Part shown: positions 17,181 to 25,572 of the stretch, in pieces
Layout of the letters: each line of letters opens with the position of its first letter
Numbering within the stretch: position 1 is the stretch's first letter
Assembly (NCBI GenBank): GCA_009908885.1
Contig: JAAAOL010000304.1
Location: forward strand, 1-30,533
Direction of reading: 5' to 3'
Source of the DNA: Bacteroidota bacterium
Lineage (GTDB): Bacteria > Bacteroidota > Rhodothermia > Rhodothermales > JAAAOL01
Length of the DNA stretch: 30,533 bases
Notes under the pieces: generated by a model
What the model was told of the DNA's origin: nothing
Database searches by the model: none
What the model saw: the letters and a program-made list of their open reading frames with translations, nothing else
Made by a program: the position numbers and the translations under genes

Positions 17181-18326
17181 ATGACGACCGACCCCTCGGG
17201 TACGACATCTCCCCCCAGCGACCCCGACCCCCTCTCGGAGGGGCCGCGGCCTGCGCGGCAGCGTGCGGCTAGCGGGTGGACGCTGGAGCGCGGCTTCCGC
17301 GTCGGGGCGGGCATCGCCACGGGCGTGCTGCTCGTGGGGATGCTCTGGTACTTCTCCGCGCTGGTCATCTACCTCATCGTGGGGAGCGTCCTGGCGTATC
17401 TGGTGCGGCCCATCGTGGATCGTGTGCAGGGGCTGGGTCTCCATCGCATCCTGGCGATTCTCGTAACCTTCGTCCTCTTTTTTGGTACACTCAGCCTGTT
17501 GCTGACTTACCTCGTGCCGTTCATCGGGGCGCAGTTGCAGGACCTGTCGCAGCAGGTCTCCAGCGAGCGCATCACGCAGGCGGCCGCCTTTGCGGAGGCG
17601 TGGCTGCGGCGCTTCGTGCCGATCCAGACGGGAGAGATCGAGCAGGCGCTGACGGAGAGCATCCAGACGCTCTTCCGGGGCGAGCGGATTACCGAGATCG
17701 TCAGCTCGATGGTCAACCTCTTCGCCGACATCTTCTACGCGGTGCTCGTCGTGCCCTTCGTCATGTTCTTCGTGCTGAAAGACGGCTCGATGCTGCGGCG
17801 GAGCCTCTTGCAACTCGTCCCGAACCGCTACTTCGAGGTGACGCTCGCCATCATCGAGAAAGTGGAGACGAACATCGGGCGTTACTTCCGCGGGCTGATG
17901 TTGCAGTGCCTCTCCATCGCCGCCGTCGCCACGCTGTTGCTGTACGTCGTCGGGCTGGACTACGCGCTGGCGGTGGGCCTCTTCGCCGGACTGGCCAACA
18001 CCATCCCGTACTTCGGTCCGCTGATGGGCTTTATCGCAGGCACGCTGGTAGGCATCACCCAGACGGGCGACTTCACGCTGATCCCGGGCGTGCTCGTGGC
18101 GATGACGCTCACGCAGATCGCCGACAACGTCTTCTTCCAGCCGCTCATCTTCTCCCGCGCGGCGCGGGCGCACCCGCTCGTCATTCTCTTCGTCGTCCTG
18201 ATCGGCGCTCAGCTGGCGGGCATCATCGGCATGTTGCTGGCCATCCCCATCACCACCATCCTGCGGGTCACGGGCGAGCAGGTGCTCTGGAGTCTTCGCA
18301 ATTATCGGATTTTGCGCGCTAGTTAA
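17181..18326 (+). CDS. AI-2E family (PerM/UPF0118) membrane protein
   Basis: A 381-residue inner-membrane protein of the AI-2E exporter/PerM family. A polar, proline-rich N-terminus (1-33) precedes three hydrophobic segments (about 38-115), a hydrophilic region (about 120-175) and a further membrane block. The family signatures are I-P-Y-F-G-P (about 275-280) and D-N-V-F-F-Q-P-L-I-F (about 315), followed by H-P-L-V-I-L and G-M-L-L-A-I-P. Family members have been linked to export of autoinducer-2, sodium or small molecules; the substrate cannot be inferred here. The stop codon overlaps the ATG of the following phosphatase gene (TAATG at 18324-18328), so translation of the two is probably coupled. 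There is no Shine-Dalgarno sequence before its own ATG. The 176 bases before it hold no recognisable feature. Confidence 0.9.
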   Translation: MTTDPSGTTSPPSDPDPLSEGPRPARQRAASGWTLERGFRVGAGIATGVLLVGMLWYFSALVIYLIVGSVLAYLVRPIVDRVQGLGLHRILAILVTFVLFFGTLSLLLTYLVPFIGAQLQDLSQQVSSERITQAAAFAEAWLRRFVPIQTGEIEQALTESIQTLFRGERITEIVSSMVNLFADIFYAVLVVPFVMFFVLKDGSMLRRSLLQLVPNRYFEVTLAIIEKVETNIGRYFRGLMLQCLSIAAVATLLLYVVGLDYALAVGLFAGLANTIPYFGPLMGFIAGTLVGITQTGDFTLIPGVLVAMTLTQIADNVFFQPLIFSRAARAHPLVILFVVLIGAQLAGIIGMLLAIPITTILRVTGEQVLWSLRNYRILRAS

Positions 18327-21124
18327 TGTCCGCCTTCGTCGCGTTTCGCCAGCACCTCGCCCGGGTCGACCTCGTCCTCGGGGCAGCCGCCATCGTGGGA
18401 CTGTTGCTCTACCTCTTCGGGCTGCCCGCGCAGCACCCGGACGCCACGGCGGCCTACACGCAGGAGGCAGCCTCCATCGAAGAACGCGCTGATGCGTTTC
18501 TGGCGGCCAGCGGCTGGGACGTGCCCGCCGGCCCCCGTGAGGTCGCGCTCCGGCGGAACAACGATCTGCTGGACGACCTGCAGGCGAAGGTGGGACGGCC
18601 CGAGGCGATGCGCCTTCTGCGCGAGCAGCCAGACGGGCCGCTCCCGGGATATACCTGGCGCGTGCGCTACCGGACGGCTGATGCGCTGAGTGAGATCCAG
18701 CAGGGATTCCAGGCGGGAGGCGGCGACGCGGAGGACCAGGAGGACGAAGCCACCACGCGGGCGACCGTGCACCTCACCGAGGGCGGGGCCGTGTGGGACG
18801 CACAGTACGTGCCGCCGGAGGACGGTCCCCGCAGCGCCACCGGCCCGAGGCTGGATCGCTCGGTCCTGCGGGCGGTGTTTCCCCGGGAGGAGCCGGAGGC
18901 GCTCACCGAAACGGCCGACGACGCCCACCCGCTGAGCACCCTGTCCGACTCGCTGCTCGAAGGCTCGCTGCTGTTCTACCCGTCCGATACGACCTGGAAG
19001 CAGGTGCAGACGATTGACTTCACCATCGCGGACCTGATGGAGCGGGCGGAGAGCGTGCTCGCCGCTGAGCAGGACGGCCGTCCGCCGTCGCGGGACGCGC
19101 AGATGGCGGGCGACACGATCATCGTCGTCGACCGGTCCAGCATTACGTTGCCGCCCGGCAGTGCGGTGGCCATCGCCCGGCAGCATCTGACCCGCACCGC
19201 CTGGCCGGCGGAGGCGTTTCGGGTAGACTCCGTGCGGACGCTGCCCGATCGGGGCGACCGGGTGGCCCGCGTACGGTTCGTGCGCGAGGCGTCCGCGTAC
19301 CAGCAGCGCATCCAGGTCGACGTGGAGGTCACGGCGGGGGGCGCCCTGCGCCAACTCGATGCTGCGTTCAATCCCGGGGCGGACGACGAGCATACGCTGC
19401 AAACCGTGGCCGATGTGACCGAGGCCGTCGTGCTGGGGCTCCTCGCGCTGATTCTGGTCATCCTCTTCTTCAAGCGCCTCAGCGCCCAGCTGATCGACAA
19501 CGTCGTGATCCGGGTGGATGGCATCCTCATCGGCGTCCTGACGGCCCTGTCGGTGCTCCTCGCCCTGGACGTCGAGCCCGGCGCGGATTCGTTCTGGGTC
19601 GCCCTCGGCATCCAGGTGTTGATCGCTGGATTTTCGGGCGGGCTGGTCGGGCTGGTGGTCGGCATCATGGCCGGGGCCGCCGACTCGGTGGCGCGGGCCG
19701 AGTGGTCGAAAAAAGTGTATACGGCCAGCCTCCTGCGCCTGGGTGAGCTGCGCAACGTGCACGTCGGGAAGGCGTTGCTGCGGGGCATCGCGCTGGCGCT
19801 GGTCCTGGTGGGGCTCCACGTGCTGCTGTTGATGGTCCTGCCGGACGCCGCCATCCGCTTCGAGAAGGCGCAGTTTGCCAATGCTCACGTGTGGCAGCCT
19901 AGCCTGTGGATCACCGTGCAGGAGGGGCTCGGAGCGTACTTCACGCTCGTGGTTTTGCTGCTGGGCACGGGCACGTTCGTGTGGCGCGTCACGGAGCGAC
20001 CGTGGGTCCTGATGACCGTCATCGTCGGGACGGCCGCACTGGTGCAGGGCGGCATCGTCAGCCTGGGGCCGCCCGGGTATGCCTGGGCCGCGGGGGCCCT
20101 CGTCGGTCTCGTACTGGGAGGCGCCTTCTGGACGTTCGATTTCGTGACGTGCTTCGTGGCTTACTTCGTGGCCCGGGTGCTGTGGGCCGTGAGCGAGGGC
20201 TGGCTCGTAGCCGGATCGCCGATGGTCCTCGACGTAGTCGTCATCGCGCTGCTGCTCGGCGCGCTCCTCGTGCTGGGCTTCCTGGGCGTCAGCAGCGGCC
20301 GGTCGCGCCGCGAGGTGGGCGATTACGTGCCGCAGTACGTCGAAGAGCTGACGCGGCAGGAGCGCCTCAAGCGCGAGCTCGAAATCGCCCAGCAGGTGCA
20401 GAACTCGTTCCTGCCCCGCCGCATGCCGGACGTGGCCGGGGTGGACGTGGCCGCCATGTGCCTGGCCGCGCAGGAGGTGGGCGGCGACTACTACGACCTG
20501 ATCGAAATCGAGCCGGGGCACCTGGCCGTCGTCGTGGGCGACGTGAGCGGCAAGGGCATCCAGGCGGCGTTCTACATGACGCTGGTCAAGGGCATGCTGC
20601 AGGCGCTCTGCACGCCCGAGACCTCCCCGGCCGAGGTGATGACCGACCTGAATCGCCTCTTCTATCGCAACGTCCCGCGCGGCACCTTCATCTCGATGAT
20701 CTACGGCGTGCTCGACGTCGAGGCGCGCACCTTCACCTTCGCGCGGGCCGGGCACAACCCCGTCATCCTCAAGCGCTCGCCCAGCCAGCACTCCGAGTTT
20801 CTCCAGCCGTCCGGCATGGCGCTCGGACTGGTGGATGGCGGCCAGTTCGAGTCCACCATCGAGGAGGCGCGCCTCGACCTGCGCATGGGCGACGTGCTCG
20901 TCTTCTACACGGATGGGTTCTCGGAGGCGATGAACCTGGACAAGGACCAGTACGGCGACGACCGGCTGGCGGACAAGGTGAGCAGCCTCGGGCAGAAATC
21001 CGCCAGCGCCATCCTGCATGCCGTGGCCGAGGACGTGCATCACTTCGTCGAAGGCATGGGGCGCCACGACGACATGACCATGCTCGTCCTGAAGCTGAGC
21101 CGCCGCACCGGAGGGGGCCTCTGA
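18326..21124 (+). CDS. Membrane-anchored SpoIIE-type (PP2C-like) serine phosphatase
   Basis: A 932-residue sensor-like phosphatase. One membrane segment (about 13-35) is followed by a roughly 330-residue domain predicted outside the cytoplasm, then a block of some eight to ten membrane segments (about 368-660). A short coiled stretch (about 675-700, L-K-R-E-L-E-I-A-Q-Q-V-Q) links to the C-terminal SpoIIE/RsbU-type PP2C domain (about 695-930). Metal-binding motifs are complete: G-G-D-Y-Y-D (719-724, D721), G-D-V-S-G-K-G (D739), Y-T-D-G-F-S-E (D863) and D915-D916-M-T. Such enzymes usually dephosphorylate an anti-anti-sigma factor or similar partner. No kinase, STAS protein or sigma factor gene is adjacent, so the target is unknown. 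The start codon overlaps the stop of the AI-2E family gene. The external domain was not recognised. Confidence 0.9.
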   Translation: MSAFVAFRQHLARVDLVLGAAAIVGLLLYLFGLPAQHPDATAAYTQEAASIEERADAFLAASGWDVPAGPREVALRRNNDLLDDLQAKVGRPEAMRLLREQPDGPLPGYTWRVRYRTADALSEIQQGFQAGGGDAEDQEDEATTRATVHLTEGGAVWDAQYVPPEDGPRSATGPRLDRSVLRAVFPREEPEALTETADDAHPLSTLSDSLLEGSLLFYPSDTTWKQVQTIDFTIADLMERAESVLAAEQDGRPPSRDAQMAGDTIIVVDRSSITLPPGSAVAIARQHLTRTAWPAEAFRVDSVRTLPDRGDRVARVRFVREASAYQQRIQVDVEVTAGGALRQLDAAFNPGADDEHTLQTVADVTEAVVLGLLALILVILFFKRLSAQLIDNVVIRVDGILIGVLTALSVLLALDVEPGADSFWVALGIQVLIAGFSGGLVGLVVGIMAGAADSVARAEWSKKVYTASLLRLGELRNVHVGKALLRGIALALVLVGLHVLLLMVLPDAAIRFEKAQFANAHVWQPSLWITVQEGLGAYFTLVVLLLGTGTFVWRVTERPWVLMTVIVGTAALVQGGIVSLGPPGYAWAAGALVGLVLGGAFWTFDFVTCFVAYFVARVLWAVSEGWLVAGSPMVLDVVVIALLLGALLVLGFLGVSSGRSRREVGDYVPQYVEELTRQERLKRELEIAQQVQNSFLPRRMPDVAGVDVAAMCLAAQEVGGDYYDLIEIEPGHLAVVVGDVSGKGIQAAFYMTLVKGMLQALCTPETSPAEVMTDLNRLFYRNVPRGTFISMIYGVLDVEARTFTFARAGHNPVILKRSPSQHSEFLQPSGMALGLVDGGQFESTIEEARLDLRMGDVLVFYTDGFSEAMNLDKDQYGDDRLADKVSSLGQKSASAILHAVAEDVHHFVEGMGRHDDMTMLVLKLSRRTGGGL

Positions 21125-21144
21125 CGCCTCTAACGCCTCTGCGT

Positions 21145-21178
21145 CTGACGGGGACCGTATAACAGGACCGTCGGTTTT
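21145..21178 (+). terminator. Terminator after the SpoIIE phosphatase gene
   Basis: A 7-bp stem with one G-U pair (CTGACGG 21145-21151 with CCGTCGG 21168-21174) and a 16-base loop, followed by four T, begins 20 bases after the stop codon. The loop contains TATAAC, and GGACCGT appears twice, so part of this segment may instead be promoter sequence for punA. A terminator is the simpler reading. Confidence 0.5.
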
Positions 21179-21250
21179 CGCGATTCGACATTGGCCGGAG
21201 AATTCGAGATACTGCCGCCCGCGCCCCACCCACCTGAAGTCTCCTGTTTC

Positions 21251-22069
21251 ATGGATTTCGATCCTGTCGACGTAACGCGTGCGGCAGACGCCGTCCGCGA
21301 CCACGGCGTCTCTGCTCCGGAGCTGGCCCTCGTCCTCGGGTCCGGGCTGGGAGCACTGGCCGAGGCCGCGGACGACGCGGTCATCGTCCCGGCGGCGGAC
21401 CTGCCCGGCTATCCGACCTCCACCGTCTCCGGACACCACGGACAGCTCGTCTTCGGGCAGCTCGCCGGGCGCGACGTGGTCTTCGTGCAGGGGCGCGTGC
21501 ATCTGTACGAGGGGCATCCGATCCGCAGCGTCACCTTCCCCATCCGGCTGGTCCACGCGCTGGGCGCCCGGCGGCTGCTGCTCACCAACGCGGCGGGCGG
21601 GATCAACCATCAGTTCACGCCCGGCACGCTCATGTTCATCGAAGACCACATCAACTTTGCGTTTGCGAGTCCGCTGGCCGGGCCGCCGCTGGAGGGGGAG
21701 CCGCGCTTCCTCGACCTGAGCGCCCCGTACGACCCGGACTGGCTGGACCGGGCCGAGCGCATCGCCGTCGAGCACGGCATCGGCACGCAGCGAGGCGTCT
21801 ACCTGTGGACGCGCGGGCCGAGCTACGAGACGCCCGCCGAGATCCGCGCCTTTCAGCAACTCGGGGCGGACGCGGTGGGCATGAGCACCGTGCCGGAGAC
21901 GCTCCAGGCCCGGGCGCTGGGGATGGACGTGCTGGGCATCTCGACGATTACCAACCTGGCCGCCGGGCTCGGCACCGAGCCGCTGGACCACGACGACGTG
22001 CTGGCCGTCGGCAGGCAGGTGCGGGACGACCTGATGCGCCTCGTGCAGGCCGTGGTCGCAGGGACCTGA
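21251..22069 (+). CDS. punA: Purine nucleoside phosphorylase, class I (trimeric type)
   Basis: A 272-residue cytosolic enzyme that phosphorolyses inosine and guanosine to the free base and ribose 1-phosphate for purine salvage. Motifs are L-V-L-G-S-G-L-G (27-34, phosphate loop), G-R-V-H84-L-Y86-E87-G-H, T-N-A-A-G-G-I-N (112-119), G-P-S-Y-E193-T-P-A-E, V-G-M211-S-T and I-T-N235-L-A-A-G-L. E193 and N235 match human PNP E201 and N243, the pair that selects 6-oxopurines, so adenosine is unlikely to be the main substrate. Length is typical. ATG 21251 is chosen over a TTG extension at 21191, because the family N-terminus fits and the extension looks unlike it. No Shine-Dalgarno sequence. A terminator begins within its last codons. 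Confidence 0.94.
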   Translation: MDFDPVDVTRAADAVRDHGVSAPELALVLGSGLGALAEAADDAVIVPAADLPGYPTSTVSGHHGQLVFGQLAGRDVVFVQGRVHLYEGHPIRSVTFPIRLVHALGARRLLLTNAAGGINHQFTPGTLMFIEDHINFAFASPLAGPPLEGEPRFLDLSAPYDPDWLDRAERIAVEHGIGTQRGVYLWTRGPSYETPAEIRAFQQLGADAVGMSTVPETLQARALGMDVLGISTITNLAAGLGTEPLDHDDVLAVGRQVRDDLMRLVQAVVAGT

Positions 22070-22085
22070 TCGTGCCCTGTTTTTT
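22059..22085 (+). terminator. Compact terminator overlapping the end of punA
   Basis: CAGGG (22059-22063) pairs with CCCTG (22075-22079) around an 11-base loop, and six T follow at once (22080-22085). The left arm lies inside the last codons of punA and the stop codon (22067-22069) is in the loop. The stem is short (5 bp) but GC-rich with an ideal T tract. Confidence 0.6.
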
Positions 22086-22133
22086 ATTGACTTAGGTCCT
22101 ATCTTGGCTCCCGCTGTATCTTTCATGAAATGC

Positions 22134-22145
22134 GGAGCGAGAGGA
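22134..22145 (+). promoter_or_regulatory. Shine-Dalgarno region supporting a GTG start
   Basis: GGAG (22134-22137) stands 9 bases before GTG 22147-22149, and a second purine-rich run GAGAGGA (22139-22145) follows. No ATG alternative exists until residue 35, past the signal peptide, so this site fixes the GTG start of the exported protease. Confidence 0.65.
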
Positions 22146-22146
22146 C

Positions 22147-23889
22147 GTGCGTACGACGTGGGGACAGACCATCCGAAGTGCCCTGCTTTGTGGGATCTTG
22201 CTGGTCGCCGCGACCGGTGTGGCGCTCGACGCGACCGCCCAGGTCCAGATGTTCAGTTCGATCAGTAAGGACGTGATCGGGATGGGCGAGGCGTTCACCG
22301 TGGACGTGGACGTCTACGCCACCGATGCGCGGGGGGACGGGGCGCTGGAGACGGCCGTGGAGGAGGCGCAGTTCGACGCGATCCCGGCGAGCCTGGAACT
22401 GGTCCGCAGCCATCGCCGAGCGACACGCAGTGACACGCTGGCGGACGGCACCCCGCTCGGCGTCGTCCGGTGGCGCTACGTATGGCGCGCCGTCGAGCCG
22501 GGCGTGACTGAGGTGCCGCCGGTGACGATGACGTGGAACGCTGCGACGTGGTCCACCGCCGCGCACACGGTCACGGCATACGAGGTAGAGTCCTCCTTCT
22601 TCGAGTCCAGCTACGCCATTCTGCCCGTCGTGGCCGAGCGGCGCGGGGCGCAGGATCACAAGCGCTACAAGCGGCTGGGGTCGGCCTTTCTGGTGGCGCC
22701 CGACGCTGCCGTGACGAGCCTGCACGTCGTCCTCGATGCCCGCTCGATCCACCTGACGCTGCCTGACGGCAAGACCGTCAAGGTGGACGAGGCGTGGGTC
22801 GTGGACCCGGCGCGCGACGTCGTCCTCCTGCACGTAGACGACCGGGCCACGCGCGAGGCCGGACTCACGCCGCTCACCATCGCGCCGGTGCGCGAGGCCG
22901 TGCATCGACCCGGCGCGCGCAACGTGGGGGCGGTCACCTTTACCTATGGCTGGCCGGGGGGCGTGCAGCACAGCACGGCGGGCGTCCGGTATCCGGGCGC
23001 TACGCTGCGCCCCGACGAACTGCTGTGGATTACCAACAACGCCGTCCGGCCCGGCGACAGCGGCGGTCCACTGCTGGATCGCCACGGACGGGCGCTCGGC
23101 GTCGTGACGTCCGGAACGGTGCGGCGCGGCCGGCCCGCCCTGCTGAACGAAGAGCTCTGCGTGGCGACCGACTTCCGCCCGGCGCTCGGGCGCAAGCTGC
23201 TGGTCGACCACCCGCGTCCGCTGAAGGACCTGCTGCGCACCACCGATCCCGCGGAGCGCCCCCACGTCCAGGCGCTACGGGCCTCCACGCTGCTCGCCAC
23301 GCGCTCGCCGGACGTGCAGGTGCTCAACGCGTCCCTGGAACGCCTCGACGCCGACCTGCAGGCCACGCCGGATCATGCCCAGCTGCACTTCATCCGCGGC
23401 ATGATGCATCAGACGCTCGGCACCCTGAGCGATGCCATCGCCTCCTACCGCGCGGCCCTGGAGGCCTACGAGGGGCATTTTCTGGCGGCCCACATGCTCG
23501 GGCTCTCCTGGCTGCGTGGCGGCCGCACCGATGACGCCGTCCGCATGTTTCGGGCGGCTCGCCAGCATGCGCCGTATGCCTACCACGCCACGTACGGCCT
23601 GGCGCATGCCCACATCGAGCAGCGGCGCTACGAAGAGGCGCTGCCGCTGTTGGAGACCGTGCTGGCGCACGACGCCCAGTTCGCGCCGGCCTACTTCGAC
23701 CTGGCCCGGTGTCTCATCGCCCTCGGGCGGGAGGCCGAGGCTCGGCTCCTGGCCCCCAGGCTGGACGCCGTGAACACCGTCTGGGGCCATCGTCTCCGCC
23801 GGATGCTCCGCGAACCAGCGCTGCAACCCGTGCGGCTTCAGGAGCGGCCCCGTGCATCGCTCTCGATCTCTCCCAAGGAGCGGCCATGA
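22147..23889 (+). CDS. Exported trypsin-like serine protease with BatD-like N-terminus and TPR C-terminus
   Basis: A 580-residue protein with a signal peptide (hydrophobic core about 11-27, cleavage near A-T-A-Q). A BatD-like beta domain (about 33-150) has G-M-G-E-A-F-T-V-D-V-D-V and a V-E-P-G-V-T-E-V-P-P-V motif. An HtrA/S1C-like protease domain (about 170-345) has a complete triad: S-L-H193-V-V, D-P-A-R-D224-V-V-L-L, and G-D-S305-G-G-P-L-L. A TPR region (about 380-545) has the pattern G-x-x-x-D-A-I-A-S-Y-R-A-A-L and R-R-Y-E-E-A-L-P-L-L. No PDZ domain is present, unlike HtrA/DegP. It probably acts in the periplasm on an unknown substrate or as part of an envelope stress complex. The GTG start is supported by the signal peptide and a purine-rich Shine-Dalgarno region. 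The gene is convergent with the sugar dehydrogenase gene, with 36 bases between. The combined architecture is uncommon as far as can be judged here. Confidence 0.87.
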   Translation: MRTTWGQTIRSALLCGILLVAATGVALDATAQVQMFSSISKDVIGMGEAFTVDVDVYATDARGDGALETAVEEAQFDAIPASLELVRSHRRATRSDTLADGTPLGVVRWRYVWRAVEPGVTEVPPVTMTWNAATWSTAAHTVTAYEVESSFFESSYAILPVVAERRGAQDHKRYKRLGSAFLVAPDAAVTSLHVVLDARSIHLTLPDGKTVKVDEAWVVDPARDVVLLHVDDRATREAGLTPLTIAPVREAVHRPGARNVGAVTFTYGWPGGVQHSTAGVRYPGATLRPDELLWITNNAVRPGDSGGPLLDRHGRALGVVTSGTVRRGRPALLNEELCVATDFRPALGRKLLVDHPRPLKDLLRTTDPAERPHVQALRASTLLATRSPDVQVLNASLERLDADLQATPDHAQLHFIRGMMHQTLGTLSDAIASYRAALEAYEGHFLAAHMLGLSWLRGGRTDDAVRMFRAARQHAPYAYHATYGLAHAHIEQRRYEEALPLLETVLAHDAQFAPAYFDLARCLIALGREAEARLLAPRLDAVNTVWGHRLRRMLREPALQPVRLQERPRASLSISPKERP

Positions 23890-23925
23890 CCCCCCTCGGT
23901 TCGTAGGCCCCGGAGACCGATGCGG

Positions 23926-25380
23926 CTATCGTACCAGCGTCACCGGTCGTGTCTGCGAAAACGCTCCTGCCTCGATGCGATACAGGTAGACCCCGGCGGG
24001 TAGCTTCTGCGCGGTCCAGGTCACGGCGTGCGGACCTGCTGGCAACAGGGCGTCCTCCAGCAGCGTCGCCCGCTTTCTGCCGAGCACGTCGAAGACCATC
24101 AGCGTTACCGGGGCGGGCTGTGCCAGCGTAAACGGAATGTGTACCGCCTGGCGGGACGGATTTGGATAACTCGCTCCCAGCGAATGCCCTTCCCCCGGTG
24201 AGCTTCCGTCGTCCGCCCCTGTGTTTGCTGACGAGGCGAGGCGGTAGATTTTCCCATCGAACGCGCAGAGGTACAGTTCGTCGTTGGCATCGACGCCGAA
24301 CGAGGCGATGTTGAGGTTGGAATTGACGAGTTCTGTGGTCTCCGCATCGGTGCCGTCGTACGTTAGTGCCCAGATGCGCCCGCTCACGAAGTCGGCATAG
24401 ACGTACTTGCCCACGAGGTCCGGAAGGCGATTCCCTCGGTACACGTAACCGCCCGTGATGGATTGTCCCTGGCTGTGTGGATATTCCCACACGGGAAGCG
24501 CCAGGCCGCTCTGGTCGCAGCCGGACGAGGGGTCGAAGCAGTGCGTGCCTTCCATCGTGTTCCACCCGTAGTTGCCGCCCTTCTCGATGATGTCGATTTC
24601 CTCGTAGGCATTTTGCCCGACGTCGCCCGCCCAGAGGGCTCCGGTCTCCGGGTCGAAGCTGATTCGCCACGGATTGCGCAACCCGTAAGCATAGATCTCC
24701 TCGCGGCAGCCCGCCGGTCCGCAGTCGGCGCCGACGAAGGGGTTGTCGGCAGGAATGCCGTAATGTTGGCCCTCAGAGGGGTTGTCGACGTCGATGCGCA
24801 GGATCGAGCCTAGCAGCGTGCTGCGATCCTGACCATTTTCCTCGGGATCGCCCCCGGCGCCGCCATCACCGAGGGTCACGTAGAGGTAGCCGTCCGGGCC
24901 AAATTGGATTTGTCCCGCATTGTGGTTGCTGAACGGCTGTTCGACTTCGAGGAGCACCTGTTCGCTCTCCGCATCGGCCTGGTCCGGGTCATCCGTATCG
25001 ACCTGATACCGTGCGATGATGGTGCGGCTGGGATTCGCGGCCGTATAGTCGACATAGAAATAGCCGTTGCTCATGAAGTCGGGATGGAAGGCGAGGCCCA
25101 GCAAGCCCTGCTCGCCGCCGCTGAGGACCCGGTTCTGGATGTCGAGGAAGACCTCGGCGGATGGAACCTGTGGATCGTTCTCGAAGACCTTGATCACGCC
25201 TGCCTGCTCCACGACGAACAACCGGTTCGTGCCATCGCGGGGGGACTGGAGGTCGACCGGGTCGGAAAACTCCAGGTTCGGAAAGGCGACTTCGAGGTCG
25301 TGCTGGGCGCTGCTGGGCTGGCATGAGGCTGCCAGCAAGGACACGACCGCGACAACGACCCAGGTGAGACGTGTAGGCAT
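23926..25380 (-). CDS. Secreted PQQ-type aldose sugar dehydrogenase with T9SS sorting domain
   Basis: A 484-residue exported protein of the soluble quinoprotein glucose/sorbosone dehydrogenase (YliI/Asd, HHIP-like) family, which oxidises aldoses using PQQ in a six-bladed propeller. The catalytic part (about 28-380) shows E-Q-G-L-L-G-L-A-F-H-P (90-100), H153 in the catalytic S-N-H-N-A-G motif, F-G-P-D-G-Y-L-Y-V-T-L-G-D-G-G (160-174), R-N-P-W-R-I-S-F-D and W-A-G-D-V-G-Q. A T9SS-type C-terminal domain (about 400-484; S-Y-P-N-P-S) follows, so the enzyme is probably released or attached at the cell surface. The N-terminus has a signal peptide with L-L-A-A-S-C20, a weak lipobox, and also an A-Q site. 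GGAG (25386-25389) lies 5 bases before ATG 25380. Family members differ in substrate, so 'aldose' is inferred, and PQQ synthesis genes are not in the window. Confidence 0.9.
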   Translation of the reverse strand: MPTRLTWVVVAVVSLLAASCQPSSAQHDLEVAFPNLEFSDPVDLQSPRDGTNRLFVVEQAGVIKVFENDPQVPSAEVFLDIQNRVLSGGEQGLLGLAFHPDFMSNGYFYVDYTAANPSRTIIARYQVDTDDPDQADAESEQVLLEVEQPFSNHNAGQIQFGPDGYLYVTLGDGGAGGDPEENGQDRSTLLGSILRIDVDNPSEGQHYGIPADNPFVGADCGPAGCREEIYAYGLRNPWRISFDPETGALWAGDVGQNAYEEIDIIEKGGNYGWNTMEGTHCFDPSSGCDQSGLALPVWEYPHSQGQSITGGYVYRGNRLPDLVGKYVYADFVSGRIWALTYDGTDAETTELVNSNLNIASFGVDANDELYLCAFDGKIYRLASSANTGADDGSSPGEGHSLGASYPNPSRQAVHIPFTLAQPAPVTLMVFDVLGRKRATLLEDALLPAGPHAVTWTAQKLPAGVYLYRIEAGAFSQTRPVTLVR

Positions 25381-25385
25381 AGCAG

Positions 25386-25389
25386 CTCC
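25386..25389 (-). promoter_or_regulatory. Shine-Dalgarno sequence of the sugar dehydrogenase gene
   Basis: GGAG on the minus strand, 5 bases before the ATG at 25378-25380. Confidence 0.6.
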
Positions 25390-25422
25390 GGGAAAGGACT
25401 ATCAGGTACGACGTTCGGAGTA

Positions 25423-25451
25423 TTGGCCTATGAGGCTGAGGGTACCATAAA
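25423..25451 (+). promoter_or_regulatory. Promoter candidate for hisD-hisC
   Basis: TTGGCC (25423-25428), a 17-base spacer and CATAAA (25446-25451) match sigma-70-type hexamers at 4 of 6 positions each. It would leave a leader of about 115 bases before hisD. That leader has no run of histidine codons, so classic his attenuation is not indicated. The segment is also the divergent flank of the sugar dehydrogenase gene. Confidence 0.3.
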
Positions 25452-25572
25452 GACCCGCGACAGGGGGGACAGTTCGGCAGAGAACAATCCCGCGGGGGAG
25501 TGGCTATACAGCATCTGGTCTGGGAACAGGCTGCACTGCGTTGCCACTGCTACCGCATCATCTCCGCGAAGT

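Noticed and set aside
22087..22124. TTGACT (22087-22092) and TATCTTTC (22117-22124) as a promoter for the exported protease
   Set aside because: TATCTTTC is close to the Bacteroidota -7 motif, but the spacing to TTG is about 27 bases, too long for a normal promoter.
18323..22126. A 1267-codon minus-strand open frame opposite the phosphatase and punA genes
   Set aside because: It is antisense to two genes with complete motifs; its His/Arg/Gln-rich composition is that of a GC-driven shadow frame.
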